In this document: one piece after another, positions 37,399 through 46,970 of the stretch
How the letters are laid out: each line of letters begins with the position of its first letter
Numbering within the stretch: position 1 is the first letter of the stretch
Assembly: GCA_013178225.1 (NCBI GenBank)
Contig: JABLXE010000005.1
Span: 62,001 to 126,000 of the forward strand
Origin: Methanotrichaceae archaeon
GTDB lineage: Archaea > Halobacteriota > Methanosarcinia > Methanotrichales > Methanotrichaceae
Length of the DNA stretch: 64,000 bases
Direction: 5' to 3'
Notes under the pieces: model-generated
Told to the model about the DNA's origin: nothing
Database searches by the model: none
Seen by the model: only the letters and a program-made list of their open reading frames with translations
Program-made: the position numbers and the translations under genes

Positions 37399-38385
37399 TC
37401 AGAGATAATCCTTACGCCGAAGCCCATCCCCGTCTGCCAGGGAACGGATCACATCTTCGGTCCTTTCGCCGTACCATCCCTTCAGGATAAAAGCGGGATA
37501 TACCGGCAGCCTTTCCCGGAGATGGTAGCCCTTCAGCCTGGACGAGAGATCCTCAAGCGACGGCCAGGGGCGAGAGGGATTGATCCAGTCGGGAGTAATC
37601 GAGCTAATACCCCCCAGATCATCAGCTCCGGACCGGGCCAGCTCCAGAGGATCGGAGAGGTTAGGAGGCACCTGCACCGCCACACCGGAGGGCAGAATGG
37701 ACCGGGCCAGCTCAACGGTTTGCCGCATCAGATCTTCGCCTGGCGGAGGGTAATTCTCCAGGGCCGTTTTAGGCTTGGGGTCCAGAGGCTGGATGATCAC
37801 CTCCTGGATATGGCCGAAGTCCTGGTGCAACCCTGCGATCTTTTGCAGAGAGGCAATCCGGTCATCCCGGGATTCTCCGATTCCGACCAGGATTCCGGTG
37901 GTAAACGGTATCTTGAGGCGCCCTGCCCTGGCCATGAAGTCCAGCCTCAGCCGAGGGTCCTTTCCGGGACTGCTGTCGTGGGCCTCGAGATGAGCCGTCG
38001 TCTCCAGCATCAGGCCCAGGGAGGCGTTTAAGGGAGCCAGCGTCTCCAGATCCTCCTGGCTCAGAACCCCGGCGTTGGTGTGGGGAAGAAGCCCCTCGTC
38101 CAGCGCCATCTCGCACAGCTCTGCCAGGTACTCGATGAAATCGGATGCACCAACAGATGACAGGAGCCCGGCAAAGCCGCTCTCCATCCAGGGCATCTCC
38201 CCTAAGGTGAAGAGAGCCTCACTGCAGCCTGCTTGCCCCCCTTCCGCCAGCAACCTCCCGACCTCGGACCTGGATAGGAGCTTTCCCTCCCCCGGTTCGC
38301 GCCGGAAAGAACAGTAGCCGCACCTGTTCCGGCACAGGTTGGTCACGGGGACAAAGACGTTTCGGGAGTAGGTCAGGCGCCGCAT
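37399..38385 (-). CDS. cofG: 7,8-didemethyl-8-hydroxy-5-deazariboflavin synthase subunit CofG
   Basis: Radical SAM subunit that, with CofH, builds the Fo chromophore of F420 from tyrosine and a pyrimidine. 328 residues. The SAM-cluster motif is [12 protein letters not shown] (CxxxCxxC). GILVGIGE and QPLDPKPKT are further family marks. ATG 38385 is favoured; TTG 38403 in frame would overlap the UPF0179 stop. CofH is not in the window. Its operon with cofD links both F420 steps. Confidence 0.95.
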   Translation of the reverse strand: MRRLTYSRNVFVPVTNLCRNRCGYCSFRREPGEGKLLSRSEVGRLLAEGGQAGCSEALFTLGEMPWMESGFAGLLSSVGASDFIEYLAELCEMALDEGLLPHTNAGVLSQEDLETLAPLNASLGLMLETTAHLEAHDSSPGKDPRLRLDFMARAGRLKIPFTTGILVGIGESRDDRIASLQKIAGLHQDFGHIQEVIIQPLDPKPKTALENYPPPGEDLMRQTVELARSILPSGVAVQVPPNLSDPLELARSGADDLGGISSITPDWINPSRPWPSLEDLSSRLKGYHLRERLPVYPAFILKGWYGERTEDVIRSLADGDGLRRKDYL

Positions 38386-38386
38386 T

Positions 38387-38836
38387 TCAGCGGCGGAACT
38401 CAACCAGCTTCAGCACGTTTCCGCAGGGACACTCTTCCGGAGCCTCGCCCACGACCTCCACCACGGTGTACCGCTCTCCAGCCTTCAGGCCGCTGGGATG
38501 GCATATCTCGTACATGCTGCAATCGGTCTCGTCGCACCGGACCGGCTCAAAGACTATCTTGGAGCCGGGAAAGGCCTTTCGGGCATCGAAGGCGGCAATT
38601 ATGGGGCTTTCGGCGACCTCCACGGCGCGCACTCCTGCCTCGTGAATGGGACACTCGTGAACCAGCTCTCCGCGGATGCCGAGCACTCTATATCGGTGAT
38701 GGGGCTCCAAGTTTATGCAGGTGTTTCTGAGCTTGCACGTATCGCACTCCGGGGTGGGGCCAAAGAAAGTAAATTCCATTCCAATAGTGGCGAGCTTTGT
38801 GCCTATTAATGTGATCTGGGTAGCTGCTTCTGACAC
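38387..38836 (-). CDS. UPF0179 family protein
   Basis: 149 residues typical of the archaeal UPF0179 family: [21 protein letters not shown] near the N-terminus, then [16 protein letters not shown], and the C-terminal CPCGNVLK. Three Cys-rich stretches suggest one or two metal sites. Function is unknown. GTG 38836 is 7 nt after GGAGG. First gene of the six-gene cofG-cofD-sepF operon. Confidence 0.9.
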   Translation of the reverse strand: MSEAATQITLIGTKLATIGMEFTFFGPTPECDTCKLRNTCINLEPHHRYRVLGIRGELVHECPIHEAGVRAVEVAESPIIAAFDARKAFPGSKIVFEPVRCDETDCSMYEICHPSGLKAGERYTVVEVVGEAPEECPCGNVLKLVEFRR

Positions 38837-38881
38837 TTTTTGTCCTCCGTTGGTTCATTTATTGATTGATAATTATTATAT

Positions 38882-39967
38882 TTAGATTATGTTGGTTGCT
38901 TCTGCTGCAGTAGCTGCCGCTTTTCTGGTCAGCCCGGAGTCAAGTATGGTGTATCTCTCCGGCCGAATGTTATGGGCAGAGGTCAGGGCATCAATTACCG
39001 TCTCTTCATCCAAGCCCAGGCCGGAGGCCGTGACCGGCGCACCCACCTCTATCAGTGCTTCGCGGATGGTCTCCCAGTCTCCTCCGTGCAGGTACATCAT
39101 CACTATGGTGCCCAGACCACAAAGCTCGCCATGCAGGGCCCTTCCGGGGACGATCCTGTTGACCGCATGGGCAAACTTATGCTCGGAACCGCTGGCCGGC
39201 CGTGAGGACCCCGCAATGCTCATGGCCACGCCGCTCGATATCAGGGCTTTGACTACCGTCCTGGCCGATTCTTCCAGGCCCGGCCTGATGGTTGGGGCCA
39301 GCTCCACGATCAATCTCGCGGTCATGCCGGACAGGGCCGCAGCATACTCGCTGTATTCCTCATTTCTGAGGCGATGGGCCAGCTGCCAGTCCAGGAGCGC
39401 GGTATAATTTGATATTATGTCGCCGCATCCGGCGGAAAGAAGCCTGGCCGGAGCCTGGGATATAATACGAGTATCGGCGACGATTGCTAAAGGTGCCTGT
39501 GCGGGTACAGAGGTGGTCTCGCCGTTCACGGTCAATGAGGCCTGAGCCGAGCAGATGCCATCGTGGGAGGCGGCGGTGGGAATGCTCAGGAAGGGTAAAT
39601 CCACGCGAATAGAGGCCAGCTTGGCGATATCTATCGACCGGCCTCCGCCTATTCCTATGATGAATCCGGCATTAATCTCTTTCGCCGCATCTTCCGCTCG
39701 ATCGACCTCTTCCAGCTTGGATGCGCTGGCAATCAGCAACTGGGGCTCAAATCCGCTCTCTTCCAGCAGGCTTGAGGCCTCTCTGCCTGCCGTCTCCAGG
39801 GTGTTCGGGCCGGTTACAATCAGGGCCCGGCCTTTGAGTTTCAGGTCGGTGCAGATCTCGCCAATCTCTCCTATGACACCGCTGCCTACCGCTACCTTGC
39901 GGGGAAGCTCCATCCACTTCGATCTGCTCAACCGCCTCACCACTAAAACAGGCCTAGTAGCCTTCAT
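38882..39967 (-). CDS. egsA: sn-Glycerol-1-phosphate dehydrogenase
   Basis: Reduces dihydroxyacetone phosphate to glycerol-1-phosphate, the backbone of archaeal lipids. 361 residues. NAD(P)-binding motif GIGGGRSIDIAKLA and metal-binding residues in SIPTAASHDGICSAQASL, SGCGDIISNYTALLDW-like stretch (AGCGDIISN) and the HAVNRIVPGRALHGELCGLG motif with its two His are all present. Start ATG 39967 gives an N-terminal stretch ending KWMELPRKVAVG, which resembles the usual N-terminus. It pairs functionally with carS at 27283. Confidence 0.95.
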   Translation of the reverse strand: MKATRPVLVVRRLSRSKWMELPRKVAVGSGVIGEIGEICTDLKLKGRALIVTGPNTLETAGREASSLLEESGFEPQLLIASASKLEEVDRAEDAAKEINAGFIIGIGGGRSIDIAKLASIRVDLPFLSIPTAASHDGICSAQASLTVNGETTSVPAQAPLAIVADTRIISQAPARLLSAGCGDIISNYTALLDWQLAHRLRNEEYSEYAAALSGMTARLIVELAPTIRPGLEESARTVVKALISSGVAMSIAGSSRPASGSEHKFAHAVNRIVPGRALHGELCGLGTIVMMYLHGGDWETIREALIEVGAPVTASGLGLDEETVIDALTSAHNIRPERYTILDSGLTRKAAATAAEATNII

Positions 39968-39993
39968 CGTTTCTGCAGTATAAAACCGTATCC

Positions 39994-40752
39994 TCAGCTG
40001 GTCACAATCTCGGATTTCAGATCGGCTAGGATGCGGTCGCGAATTCCGTTGACCTCGGTGCTGGTCCGGACTCTGGGCCGAGGAATATCGATTGATATTA
40101 CATCTTTAATCCTTCCGGGTCGTGCAGACATTATGACTATGCGATCGGCCAGGTAAATGGCCTCGTCTACGCTGTGCGTGACGAAGACCACGGTGCTCCT
40201 CTCCTCTTCCCAGATGCGCAAAAGCTCTGACTGCATGATGTTCCTGGTCTGAGCATCCAGCGCCCCGAAGGGCTCGTCCATCAGCAGGGCCTTGGGGTCG
40301 TTTACCAGAGCACGGGCTATGGCCACCCTCTGCTTCATGCCTCCCGACAGCTCATGGGGATAGCGGTCAGAGAAACGCTCCAGGCCCACCATCTTCAGAT
40401 ACTGCTTCGACCGCTCCAGCCGCTCTTTCTTGTTCACCCCTTTAAGCTCCAGGCCGAAAGCGATGTTGTCGATGACCGTTCTCCAGGGAAACAGAGAGTA
40501 TTCCTGAAAGACCATTCCCCTCTCCGGACCGGGGCCCATAATCAGATCGCCATCTAGGTACACGCTTCCGGAGGAGGGATCATCCAATCCGGCTATGATG
40601 CGCAGGAGTGTGGTCTTGCCGCAGCCGGAGGGGCCGATGAAACAGACGAACTCATGATCTCGAATGCTCAGGTTTATGTCCTGCAAAGCCTCCATATCCT
40701 GGCCGTCCACCTGAAAGAGCTTGCCGACGTTTTTTATCTCCAGAAGTGCCAT
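39994..40752 (-). CDS. ABC transporter ATPase (nitrate/taurine type), orphan
   Basis: 252 residues, one cassette with Walker A GPSGCGKTT, signature LSGGMKQRVAIARAL, Walker B ALLMDEPFGALDA and the GMVFQEYSLFPW Q-loop region. The sequence groups with SsuB/TauB/NrtD-type importers. No permease or substrate-binding gene is nearby, so it may serve a permease elsewhere. ATG 40752; it lies 26 nt upstream of egsA and could share its transcript. Confidence 0.88.
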   Translation of the reverse strand: MALLEIKNVGKLFQVDGQDMEALQDINLSIRDHEFVCFIGPSGCGKTTLLRIIAGLDDPSSGSVYLDGDLIMGPGPERGMVFQEYSLFPWRTVIDNIAFGLELKGVNKKERLERSKQYLKMVGLERFSDRYPHELSGGMKQRVAIARALVNDPKALLMDEPFGALDAQTRNIMQSELLRIWEEERSTVVFVTHSVDEAIYLADRIVIMSARPGRIKDVISIDIPRPRVRTSTEVNGIRDRILADLKSEIVTS

Positions 40753-40929
40753 TCTGAAAGCAATTTACCCGTCCGTCAGGTATAGCTCTTTCCATCCTTC
40801 ATTCATTGTTTCCGGTATGAGATAGCCAAGCACTTTTTATGTTGAAGAATTGAGAAGTAAAGTCATCCGGCCCTGAAGTGTCTGATCGGTCTCTCCGAAG
40901 GATGCCTGGGATCGTTTTGGAGGTGGCGA

Positions 40930-42270
40930 TTGAGAAATATCTCCGTGTCTGCAGTCGAGAGCCTCATTGAGAAGAGGGATTGGCCTGCTCTGCGCAGGGC
41001 TCTGGTCACCCAGCCGCCTGCAGAGGTCGCAGACCTGCTTTTGCACCTGGAACGGTCAGAGAAGGCCCTGGTGTTTCGCGCCATGCCCCGCCAGTTCTCG
41101 GCCTCGGTCTTCTCTTATCTTGAGTCCAAGGACAAGGATGAGCTGCTCCAGGATCTGACCAACGAGGAGACCAGGCAGCTCCTGGCAGACATGAAGCCTG
41201 ATGACCGCACCGAGCTTTTAGAGGAGCTTCCCGGCCAGGCGACTCAGCGCCTGTTGAACGTTCTGGGGCCGGCGGACCTGAAAGAGGCCCGCTGGCTGCT
41301 TGGCTACCCCGAAGAAAGCGTCGGGCGGCTGATGACCCCGGAGTACGTGGCGGTCCGCCCGGAGTGGACGGTGGGGCAGGCCATGCAGCACATTCGCGCT
41401 AAGGGCCAGGACAGCGAGACCATAAACGTGGTCTATGTCACCGATTCTCGCTGGAAGCTCTTAGGCACGCTCGGGCTGCGACAGCTGATACTGGCCCCTC
41501 CCACCGAGATCGTCGAGCACATCATGAATACTCACCTGATCAGCCTCTCGGCCTTTGAGGATCGCGAGGAGGTGGTGCGGGCCATGCAGCGCTATGATGT
41601 CTCCGTTTTACCGGTGGTGGACTCAGACGGAGTTCTGCTGGGCATCGTGACTGTGGACGACGTGCTGGATGTGGCTCAGGAAGAGACCACTGAGGACTTC
41701 CAGAAGGCGGCAGCGGTCGAGCCCCTGGACACCGACTACAGCGAAGCCAGCACCCTGTCGCTATTTCGAAAACGCATCCTGTGGCTTATGGCCCTGATCC
41801 TGGTGAGCCTTCTCTCGTCCGGGATCATCGCCGCCTACGAGGACACCCTGGCCTCAGCCATTGCCCTGGCCTTCTTCATCCCGCTGCTGATAGGCAGTGG
41901 CGGCAATACCGGCTCTCAGTCTGCAACCCTCATGATCCGGGCGCTGGCAACCGGAGATATAGAGCTTTCCCAGTGGGGACCGGCACTGGCCAAGGAGATG
42001 GCAGTGGGCCTCCTGCTGGGGCTGGTCATGGGAGCCACCAGCAGCCTGCTGGGCCTGTTTCGAGGCGGCTTTCAGATCGGGATGGTGGTGGGGCTGACCA
42101 TGATGCTGATCGTCTTTTTAACCGATATCATAGGGGCCGCACTTCCCTACCTCCTGACCAGGCTGGGGATGGACCCGGCGGTGGCCAGCAGCCCGCTCAT
42201 CGCCTCCATCGCCGATGCCATGGGGCTGATGATCTACTTCAGCGTGGCCAGCATCATACTTGATATCTGA
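40930..42270 (+). CDS. mgtE: Magnesium transporter MgtE
   Basis: Mg-gated Mg channel/transporter in the membrane. 446 residues: N-terminal superhelical domain (~1-130, with LVFRAMPRQFSASVFSYL), two CBS domains (~135-260, GRLMTPEYVAV and DRWK..LGTLGLRQL then VSVLPVVDSDGVLLGIVTVDDVLDV), a connecting helix, and five transmembrane helices including PLLIGSGGNTGSQSATLMIRAL, the ion-path motif. It starts at TTG 40930 with GGAGGTGG 4 nt upstream. Confidence 0.95.
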   Translation: MRNISVSAVESLIEKRDWPALRRALVTQPPAEVADLLLHLERSEKALVFRAMPRQFSASVFSYLESKDKDELLQDLTNEETRQLLADMKPDDRTELLEELPGQATQRLLNVLGPADLKEARWLLGYPEESVGRLMTPEYVAVRPEWTVGQAMQHIRAKGQDSETINVVYVTDSRWKLLGTLGLRQLILAPPTEIVEHIMNTHLISLSAFEDREEVVRAMQRYDVSVLPVVDSDGVLLGIVTVDDVLDVAQEETTEDFQKAAAVEPLDTDYSEASTLSLFRKRILWLMALILVSLLSSGIIAAYEDTLASAIALAFFIPLLIGSGGNTGSQSATLMIRALATGDIELSQWGPALAKEMAVGLLLGLVMGATSSLLGLFRGGFQIGMVVGLTMMLIVFLTDIIGAALPYLLTRLGMDPAVASSPLIASIADAMGLMIYFSVASIILDI

Positions 42271-42396
42271 GGATCAAAAGAGGGGAGTCGCACCTCAGGC
42301 CCCAGAAACGAGTAGGGACGGGTGCGATATATGCTACTACTAGCATTATTTTGCACCTGCCCGGTTATCCGTCTTGTCCGCGAGAGGCGAAAGTAT

Positions 42397-43221
42397 TCAG
42401 GTCTTTTCCGGCTTTTCGAGAAGTCCGGTCTTCTTTAGAATCTCGCCGGAGCGGGCATGGGGCTTTCGCGAGACGGTATTTCCGGCTTTTTCCAGCTCCC
42501 GGGCCTCACCGGCCAGACCTGCTGCCGCCCGCATGACCTCGTGGCCGGCTGCCGCCGCCAGGGCGATCTTATCCAGTTCTTTAAGCCGGAAGCAGGCCTG
42601 AGCATCGATTGCGGCCACGGTCTGGGCCATGTGAAGCGCACCTATGGCCTTGGCCTGTGCATACGGGTTCTGGAAGTCCATCCTCTCGGCGCACTTCTCG
42701 GGAGTGGCCAGGATCTGAGGAAGCTTGGGCGCGCCTTCTGCCACGCTGGCCATGGCCCTATCCAGCTCTTCCTGCACCAGGCGCACCGCTCCGCAGACGG
42801 ACAGGACCTTGAGGGCATCGGCATTGAAGAGCGCCATCTCTGACGGGTCCAGGAACTCGCGCTTGGCACCGATCAGGGGATCAACGGGCAGAATGATGTA
42901 GCCAAAGCCTTCAGCAGCTATGGTATCACGCTGCTCCTTCTTGGTCGGGCCGTCAGAGATCACGATTACAGGAAGGCCCTTAAAAGCGCTTCTGGCCGCT
43001 GTTGGTCCTGGCGTGGCGGAGTTGGGGCTGCTGATCACCACCAGCTGCGGCTCCCACATCTTCAGCTCGGCTGCGGCCTCGCCCTCCTTCTTGGTCATCT
43101 TGGGGCCGAAGCTCAATACCTTGAACTCGATGTCTGTTCTCTCTGCAATCTCGTCCAAGGCCAGATCGACGGCCAGAGACGTGGCGATGTTTCCCAGTTT
43201 AATGAAGCCGATCTTGAACAT
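42397..43221 (-). CDS. mtd: F420-dependent methylenetetrahydromethanopterin dehydrogenase
   Basis: Reversible hydride transfer between F420 and methylene/methenyl-tetrahydro(methano/sarcina)pterin in the C1 branch. 274 residues, the family length. KIGFIKLGNIATSLAVDLALDE opens it; FGPKMTKKEGEAA, SPNSATPGPTAARSAF and ISDGPTKKEQRD are the conserved pterin- and F420-contacting loops. SD GAGGGCTG leads to ATG 43221. Its presence says methyl oxidation or reduction via F420 is possible in this organism. Divergent from hisC. Confidence 0.97.
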   Translation of the reverse strand: MFKIGFIKLGNIATSLAVDLALDEIAERTDIEFKVLSFGPKMTKKEGEAAAELKMWEPQLVVISSPNSATPGPTAARSAFKGLPVIVISDGPTKKEQRDTIAAEGFGYIILPVDPLIGAKREFLDPSEMALFNADALKVLSVCGAVRLVQEELDRAMASVAEGAPKLPQILATPEKCAERMDFQNPYAQAKAIGALHMAQTVAAIDAQACFRLKELDKIALAAAAGHEVMRAAAGLAGEARELEKAGNTVSRKPHARSGEILKKTGLLEKPEKT

Positions 43222-43351
43222 AGCAGCCCTCGAAGAGAGTAAAAAATAAAAGCATTGCGATTTTTGGGCTGACCTCCCTTTAATTTGGCCGGCCCATTGC
43301 CGTGGTTTTATATTCGGCCGGATCCTATGGAAGGTCCCAAGTGAGAATTCC

Positions 43352-44407
43352 TTGAGAGATTACTCCTCCAACCTGATGCCCCACCTCAGGGACCTCGTGC
43401 CCGACGATGCCGGGCCGGACCCGAAAGAGGCCCTGAAACGCTACGGCCTCCCTCCTGATGAGCTGATAATCCTCAGCCGCAACGAGAGCTCTTTTCCCCC
43501 CAGCCCTGCGGCTTTGCGGGCTCTGAAGAGCGGTGAGGTAAGCAGGTATCCGGATGCGGGACGGTTCATGGAGGCTCTTTCCGCTTACGCCGGCCTTCCC
43601 GAAGACAATATCGTGATTGGGGCAGGAATGGACGAGGTGATCGCGACGTCCGCCCGGCTTTTCCTGGGGCCAGGCGACAGGGCGCTGATCCCCGTTCCAA
43701 CTTACACTTACTACGAGGTGGTGGTCCGGATGTGCGGGGCCATTCCGCAATTCTCGAAAAGGCAGAGCAACTTCTCCGTGGACCCGGAGATTCCGGAGGA
43801 CGCGAAGCTGATCTTTCTCTGCTCTCCCAACAACCCCACGGGAAGCACGACTTCTGAGGAGACGGTCAGAGCCATAGCCGAGAGCAGCAGAGGAATAGTA
43901 TTTCTGGACGAGGCCTACGCCGAGTTCGCAGGACGAAGCCTGTCCGGGCTGGTGGAGGAGTACCGGAATCTGATCGTGGGAAGAACGCTCTCCAAGGCCT
44001 TTGGCCTGGCCGGCCTCCGGTTGGGCTATGCCCTGGCCCCGAGGTGGATGGCAGAGCAATACCGGCGAATAGCGCCCCTTTTCAGCATCAGCGCGCCCTC
44101 TTTGGCCGCAGGGACGGCCGCCTTGAAAGATCTGGACCACATGCAAGAGACGGTCAGGAGGACGATCTCCGAGCGCGAACGGATGAGGCGAAGGCTTCCT
44201 GGTGCCTGCCCCTCGGAGGGAAATTTCCTGTTCCTGCGCACGCAGAACAGGTCGGACCTGGTGACCGAGAGACTGCTTTTAAAGGGCATTCTGGTCAGGG
44301 ATTGTTCATCCTTCAGGGGGGCGGGCGATCGCTGCATCAGAGTGACGGTCGGAACGCCTGCGCAAAACGACCGCTTCCTGGAGGCCCTGGCGGAAGCGGA
44401 CCGATGA
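43352..44407 (+). CDS. hisC: Histidinol-phosphate aminotransferase
   Basis: PLP enzyme of histidine biosynthesis (or a close aromatic/threonine-phosphate relative). 351 residues. The PLP-binding Lys is in GRTLSKAFGLAGLRLGY; LSRNESSFPPSPAA at the N-terminus and SPNNPTGS are family marks, and FLDEAYAEF carries the Asp that pairs with PLP. It starts at TTG 43352; GTGAG lies 6 nt before. No other his gene is nearby, so the exact substrate is not certain. Confidence 0.88.
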   Translation: MRDYSSNLMPHLRDLVPDDAGPDPKEALKRYGLPPDELIILSRNESSFPPSPAALRALKSGEVSRYPDAGRFMEALSAYAGLPEDNIVIGAGMDEVIATSARLFLGPGDRALIPVPTYTYYEVVVRMCGAIPQFSKRQSNFSVDPEIPEDAKLIFLCSPNNPTGSTTSEETVRAIAESSRGIVFLDEAYAEFAGRSLSGLVEEYRNLIVGRTLSKAFGLAGLRLGYALAPRWMAEQYRRIAPLFSISAPSLAAGTAALKDLDHMQETVRRTISERERMRRRLPGACPSEGNFLFLRTQNRSDLVTERLLLKGILVRDCSSFRGAGDRCIRVTVGTPAQNDRFLEALAEADR

Positions 44408-44427
44408 AATATCGATGAAATATTAGC

Positions 44428-44829
44428 CTATTCCGAGATCGCTATGGTCCCCTGGTCGGCATCAACCTTCACCCAGGTTCCGCGCTCCAGCTGCAGCACC
44501 TCTTCAGGCACCCGATCCACCAGGGGAATGCCGCTGATAATGGCCCCCACAGCCACTATGGCCTCCGACCTGAGGTTTACCATGGCCGCCGGCGCAAGGC
44601 CCCTCTTCTGCAGCCGATAGATCACGTAAGAGCCCACCGTGGACCCTTTTCCGCCGGGAAAGATCAGCACCTTGCCACAGATGCATTCGCCGTAAAGCTC
44701 GTGCGAAGGGTCAACCACCTTTCCCGTCTCCGGATCGACGTTTCCCAAGAACGAGATGGCCTCCCGGGTACAGAGAGCAGGCCCGCTGGCGCAGCCGCTG
44801 GCAACCTTATGGCAGCGGATCTCCCTCAT
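44428..44829 (-). CDS. Phosphomevalonate dehydratase small subunit (aconitase X swivel)
   Basis: 133 residues, the DUF126 swivel domain. With the large subunit it dehydrates mevalonate 5-phosphate to trans-anhydromevalonate phosphate in the archaeal mevalonate route. Conserved VASGCASGPALCTREAISF, the loop GKVLIFPGGKGSTVGSYV and WVKVDADQGTIAI fit the family. The ATG overlaps the large subunit stop (ATGA) behind GGAGGGG; the extra N-terminus of the longer frame is rejected. Confidence 0.88.
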   Translation of the reverse strand: MREIRCHKVASGCASGPALCTREAISFLGNVDPETGKVVDPSHELYGECICGKVLIFPGGKGSTVGSYVIYRLQKRGLAPAAMVNLRSEAIVAVGAIISGIPLVDRVPEEVLQLERGTWVKVDADQGTIAISE

Positions 44830-46001
44830 GCCGGCCCCTCCTCCGTGGCGGCACGAATACAATCCTTGGTGCTGGAAAACCCGGCTTTGACCCCGCAGAG
44901 GCCCGGTAGGTAGGAGAGCGCCTTTCCCGAGTTGACCAGCATCTTGGAGAATCGCTCACTTGCAGGCGAGACCACCATGCAGGTGTCGCACAGCACCCGC
45001 GCCCCACTGGCCTCGATCTTCCGCACCAGATCGGGCCGGGCCTCGGCGGTCTTTCTGGCGGTGCAGATCCACAGCTCCTTGGTAACCTTCTTTTCCTCGA
45101 GCAGATCTGCGACCCTCTCCAGCTCCTGAACCGAGCAGTGAGGGCATCCCAGAGCCACGATCTCCGCGCCGGAGCCGGGATGATGTTCGTAGACCTCCTC
45201 GATCTCCTCGCGCCCGAGAGAAAGCGTCTCCTCCGACTCGAGGGGCAGCGGCGGAGAGAAGGTCACGCCCTCAACATAGTACAGGGCCACTGAGCCGCTG
45301 GCGGCCATGGCCGCCCCCAGGGCCTTCAGCTCGTCCCGCAAGGGCCGGGACCTGAGCCTGAAGAGGGGAACGCCGTCCTTCACGATCCTCCCGGCCACGA
45401 ACCCCAGGGCTCCGTAGTCAGACCCCGCAAGGTCGGCATCTACTTTGATCAGGTGAGTCGGCCTACGGCACTCGTCCAGGTGATATCCGTAAGCAGGAGT
45501 CTTTCCGATGAGAGCTGCCGCCAGGGCCGACGGACCTCCTTCACGATTGGTCCGGGCACCGATAACAGAGTTGGCGTAAGACACGGCAGAGGACTCGCTC
45601 CAGGCCAGGTGATCGCCGGGGCGGGCCAATTCGTCGTAGATCTGATAGGGCGTGCAGGTGCAGTCAATGGTGATTCCCAGCCGCCGGTACGCCTCCACGG
45701 TCTGTAGCTGTTTGGAGGCGAACTCTTCGGAGATCCCCATCTCCTGCCAGCGGCAGAGGTCCATTCCCGCCGGATTAAGAATGCTGGGAACGACCACCTG
45801 TCCATTCAGGTCTCTGATCCACTCCAAACCGGCATCGCCGATGTTCTTGAAGGACACCCCGGCAATCTGCACGCTTCTGACAGGTATCAGGCGCTCTGCT
45901 CCGTAGATGTCGCCCAGGGCCACCAGTATCTCCATCATCCGGCGTGAAGTCTTACCGCACTCTCCGGACAGCGTCCGCTCCTCTTCCTGGCTGAGGTACA
46001 T
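44826..46001 (-). CDS. Phosphomevalonate dehydratase large subunit (aconitase X catalytic)
   Basis: 391 residues of the DUF521 aconitase-X domain. The Fe-S cluster cysteines are in GCPHCS, LCDTCMVVSP-like stretch (VLCDTCMV) and LCGVKA. Family and pair partner show it to be mevalonate-5-phosphate dehydratase rather than a hydro-lyase of another acid; this rests on archaeal pathway knowledge. A TATA box at 46027-46034 places the transcript start at about 46003, so the mRNA is probably leaderless at ATG 46001. Confidence 0.9.
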   Translation of the reverse strand: MYLSQEEERTLSGECGKTSRRMMEILVALGDIYGAERLIPVRSVQIAGVSFKNIGDAGLEWIRDLNGQVVVPSILNPAGMDLCRWQEMGISEEFASKQLQTVEAYRRLGITIDCTCTPYQIYDELARPGDHLAWSESSAVSYANSVIGARTNREGGPSALAAALIGKTPAYGYHLDECRRPTHLIKVDADLAGSDYGALGFVAGRIVKDGVPLFRLRSRPLRDELKALGAAMAASGSVALYYVEGVTFSPPLPLESEETLSLGREEIEEVYEHHPGSGAEIVALGCPHCSVQELERVADLLEEKKVTKELWICTARKTAEARPDLVRKIEASGARVLCDTCMVVSPASERFSKMLVNSGKALSYLPGLCGVKAGFSSTKDCIRAATEEGPA

Positions 46002-46025
46002 TGCTTTGGGCTTTATGCCTCCCCG

Positions 46026-46034
46026 GTATAAATC
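46026..46034 (-). promoter_or_regulatory. TATA box of the phosphomevalonate dehydratase genes
   Basis: GATTTATAC on the minus strand, about 25-30 nt before ATG 46001, fits a leaderless archaeal promoter and separates this pair from the MtrA/H-like genes upstream. Confidence 0.5.
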
Positions 46035-46037
46035 GGT

Positions 46038-46970
46038 TCAGGCCAGCCTGAAGATGGGATGCTCGGGAACGGGCCACACCTCCAGATCGCGCACAGCCTC
46101 TGCCACCAGGATATCGGACATGGCTGCCACCGGAAAGATGCTGCTCGCGTTCTCTATCGGCCCGTAAAGCAGGAAGTCGCCGGCAGCCAGAAGCTGCATT
46201 GCCGCAGCTGCCGCATCACAGAAACTCCTGGTCTGCCGGTCTTTGCCCTTGAGCCAGCTCCAGGCGCTGACGGCGTTGTGAATTCCCGAGCCCACCGGGA
46301 GGCCCAGACGGGCCTTGGCAACCACCGAGAATCTCAATGCCGCCCCGGCACCGCTTCCAAGCGGCACCACCCCGGGATCCAGAAGCAGGTTTTTCATCCC
46401 CAGCTCTCCGGCCAGCGGGATCAAACCCTGATCTCGAACTGTCCCTCCAGTCTCAAGAACCGCCATGGAGCCGTCAACTCCCGGAACCGCGGGGTTGTAG
46501 GCCAGGACGATGGCCGAGTCGATCTCGGACTCCTGCAATGCCTGCGCCTCTTCATCGCCTGTCGCCAGGCTCAGGCTGTTGTAGACCACTAGATCCGCGA
46601 GCCCCAGCTCGGAGACCAGTCCGGCCATGGCAGAACGAACCCTCGAATCTGCCGAGTCGATGATCAGGGGTCCGTCCCAGGTGGCCTCCACGAACTCCAG
46701 GTAACGCTCGAAGGCCTGGGCGGTGCGGGAAAATAGATGCAGAATCGCAGGATTGCCGGTCTCCTGTGAGAGTTCCGCCTGTCTGTTAATCAGAGCCTCG
46801 GCCCGCTCCCGGTCGAAGAGGCCTCGGTCCTCGTCCTGGACCAGACGCTGTCCCTGATAGAAGATGGTGCCGCAAAGCACCGTCGGATGCTCGCCCGGCT
46901 GGCCGCCAAGCCTCACACCCCCCACATTTGCCACCGTTTGCTCGCGCTCAAACCGGAACAGGATCGACAC
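46038..46970 (-). CDS. MtrH-like methyltransferase, second copy
   Basis: 310 residues; a clear relative of MtrH. LGGQPGEHPTVLCGTIFYQGQ, PLIIDSADSRVRS and VVPLGSGAGAALRFSVVAKARLGLPVG mirror 31986-32921, but divergence is considerable, so it is not a recent copy. It overlaps the MtrA-like gene by 23 nt. Its GTG start sits within GGGAGGTG, leaving no separate SD; translation coupling is likely. Together with the soluble MtrA it may methylate a corrinoid from, or to, a substrate other than CoM. Confidence 0.85.
   Translation of the reverse strand: MSILFRFEREQTVANVGGVRLGGQPGEHPTVLCGTIFYQGQRLVQDEDRGLFDRERAEALINRQAELSQETGNPAILHLFSRTAQAFERYLEFVEATWDGPLIIDSADSRVRSAMAGLVSELGLADLVVYNSLSLATGDEEAQALQESEIDSAIVLAYNPAVPGVDGSMAVLETGGTVRDQGLIPLAGELGMKNLLLDPGVVPLGSGAGAALRFSVVAKARLGLPVGSGIHNAVSAWSWLKGKDRQTRSFCDAAAAAMQLLAAGDFLLYGPIENASSIFPVAAMSDILVAEAVRDLEVWPVPEHPIFRLA

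Noticed and set aside
40753-40929. Possible Mg riboswitch before mgtE
   Set aside because: I could not find an M-box or ykoK-type core, and such elements are bacterial.
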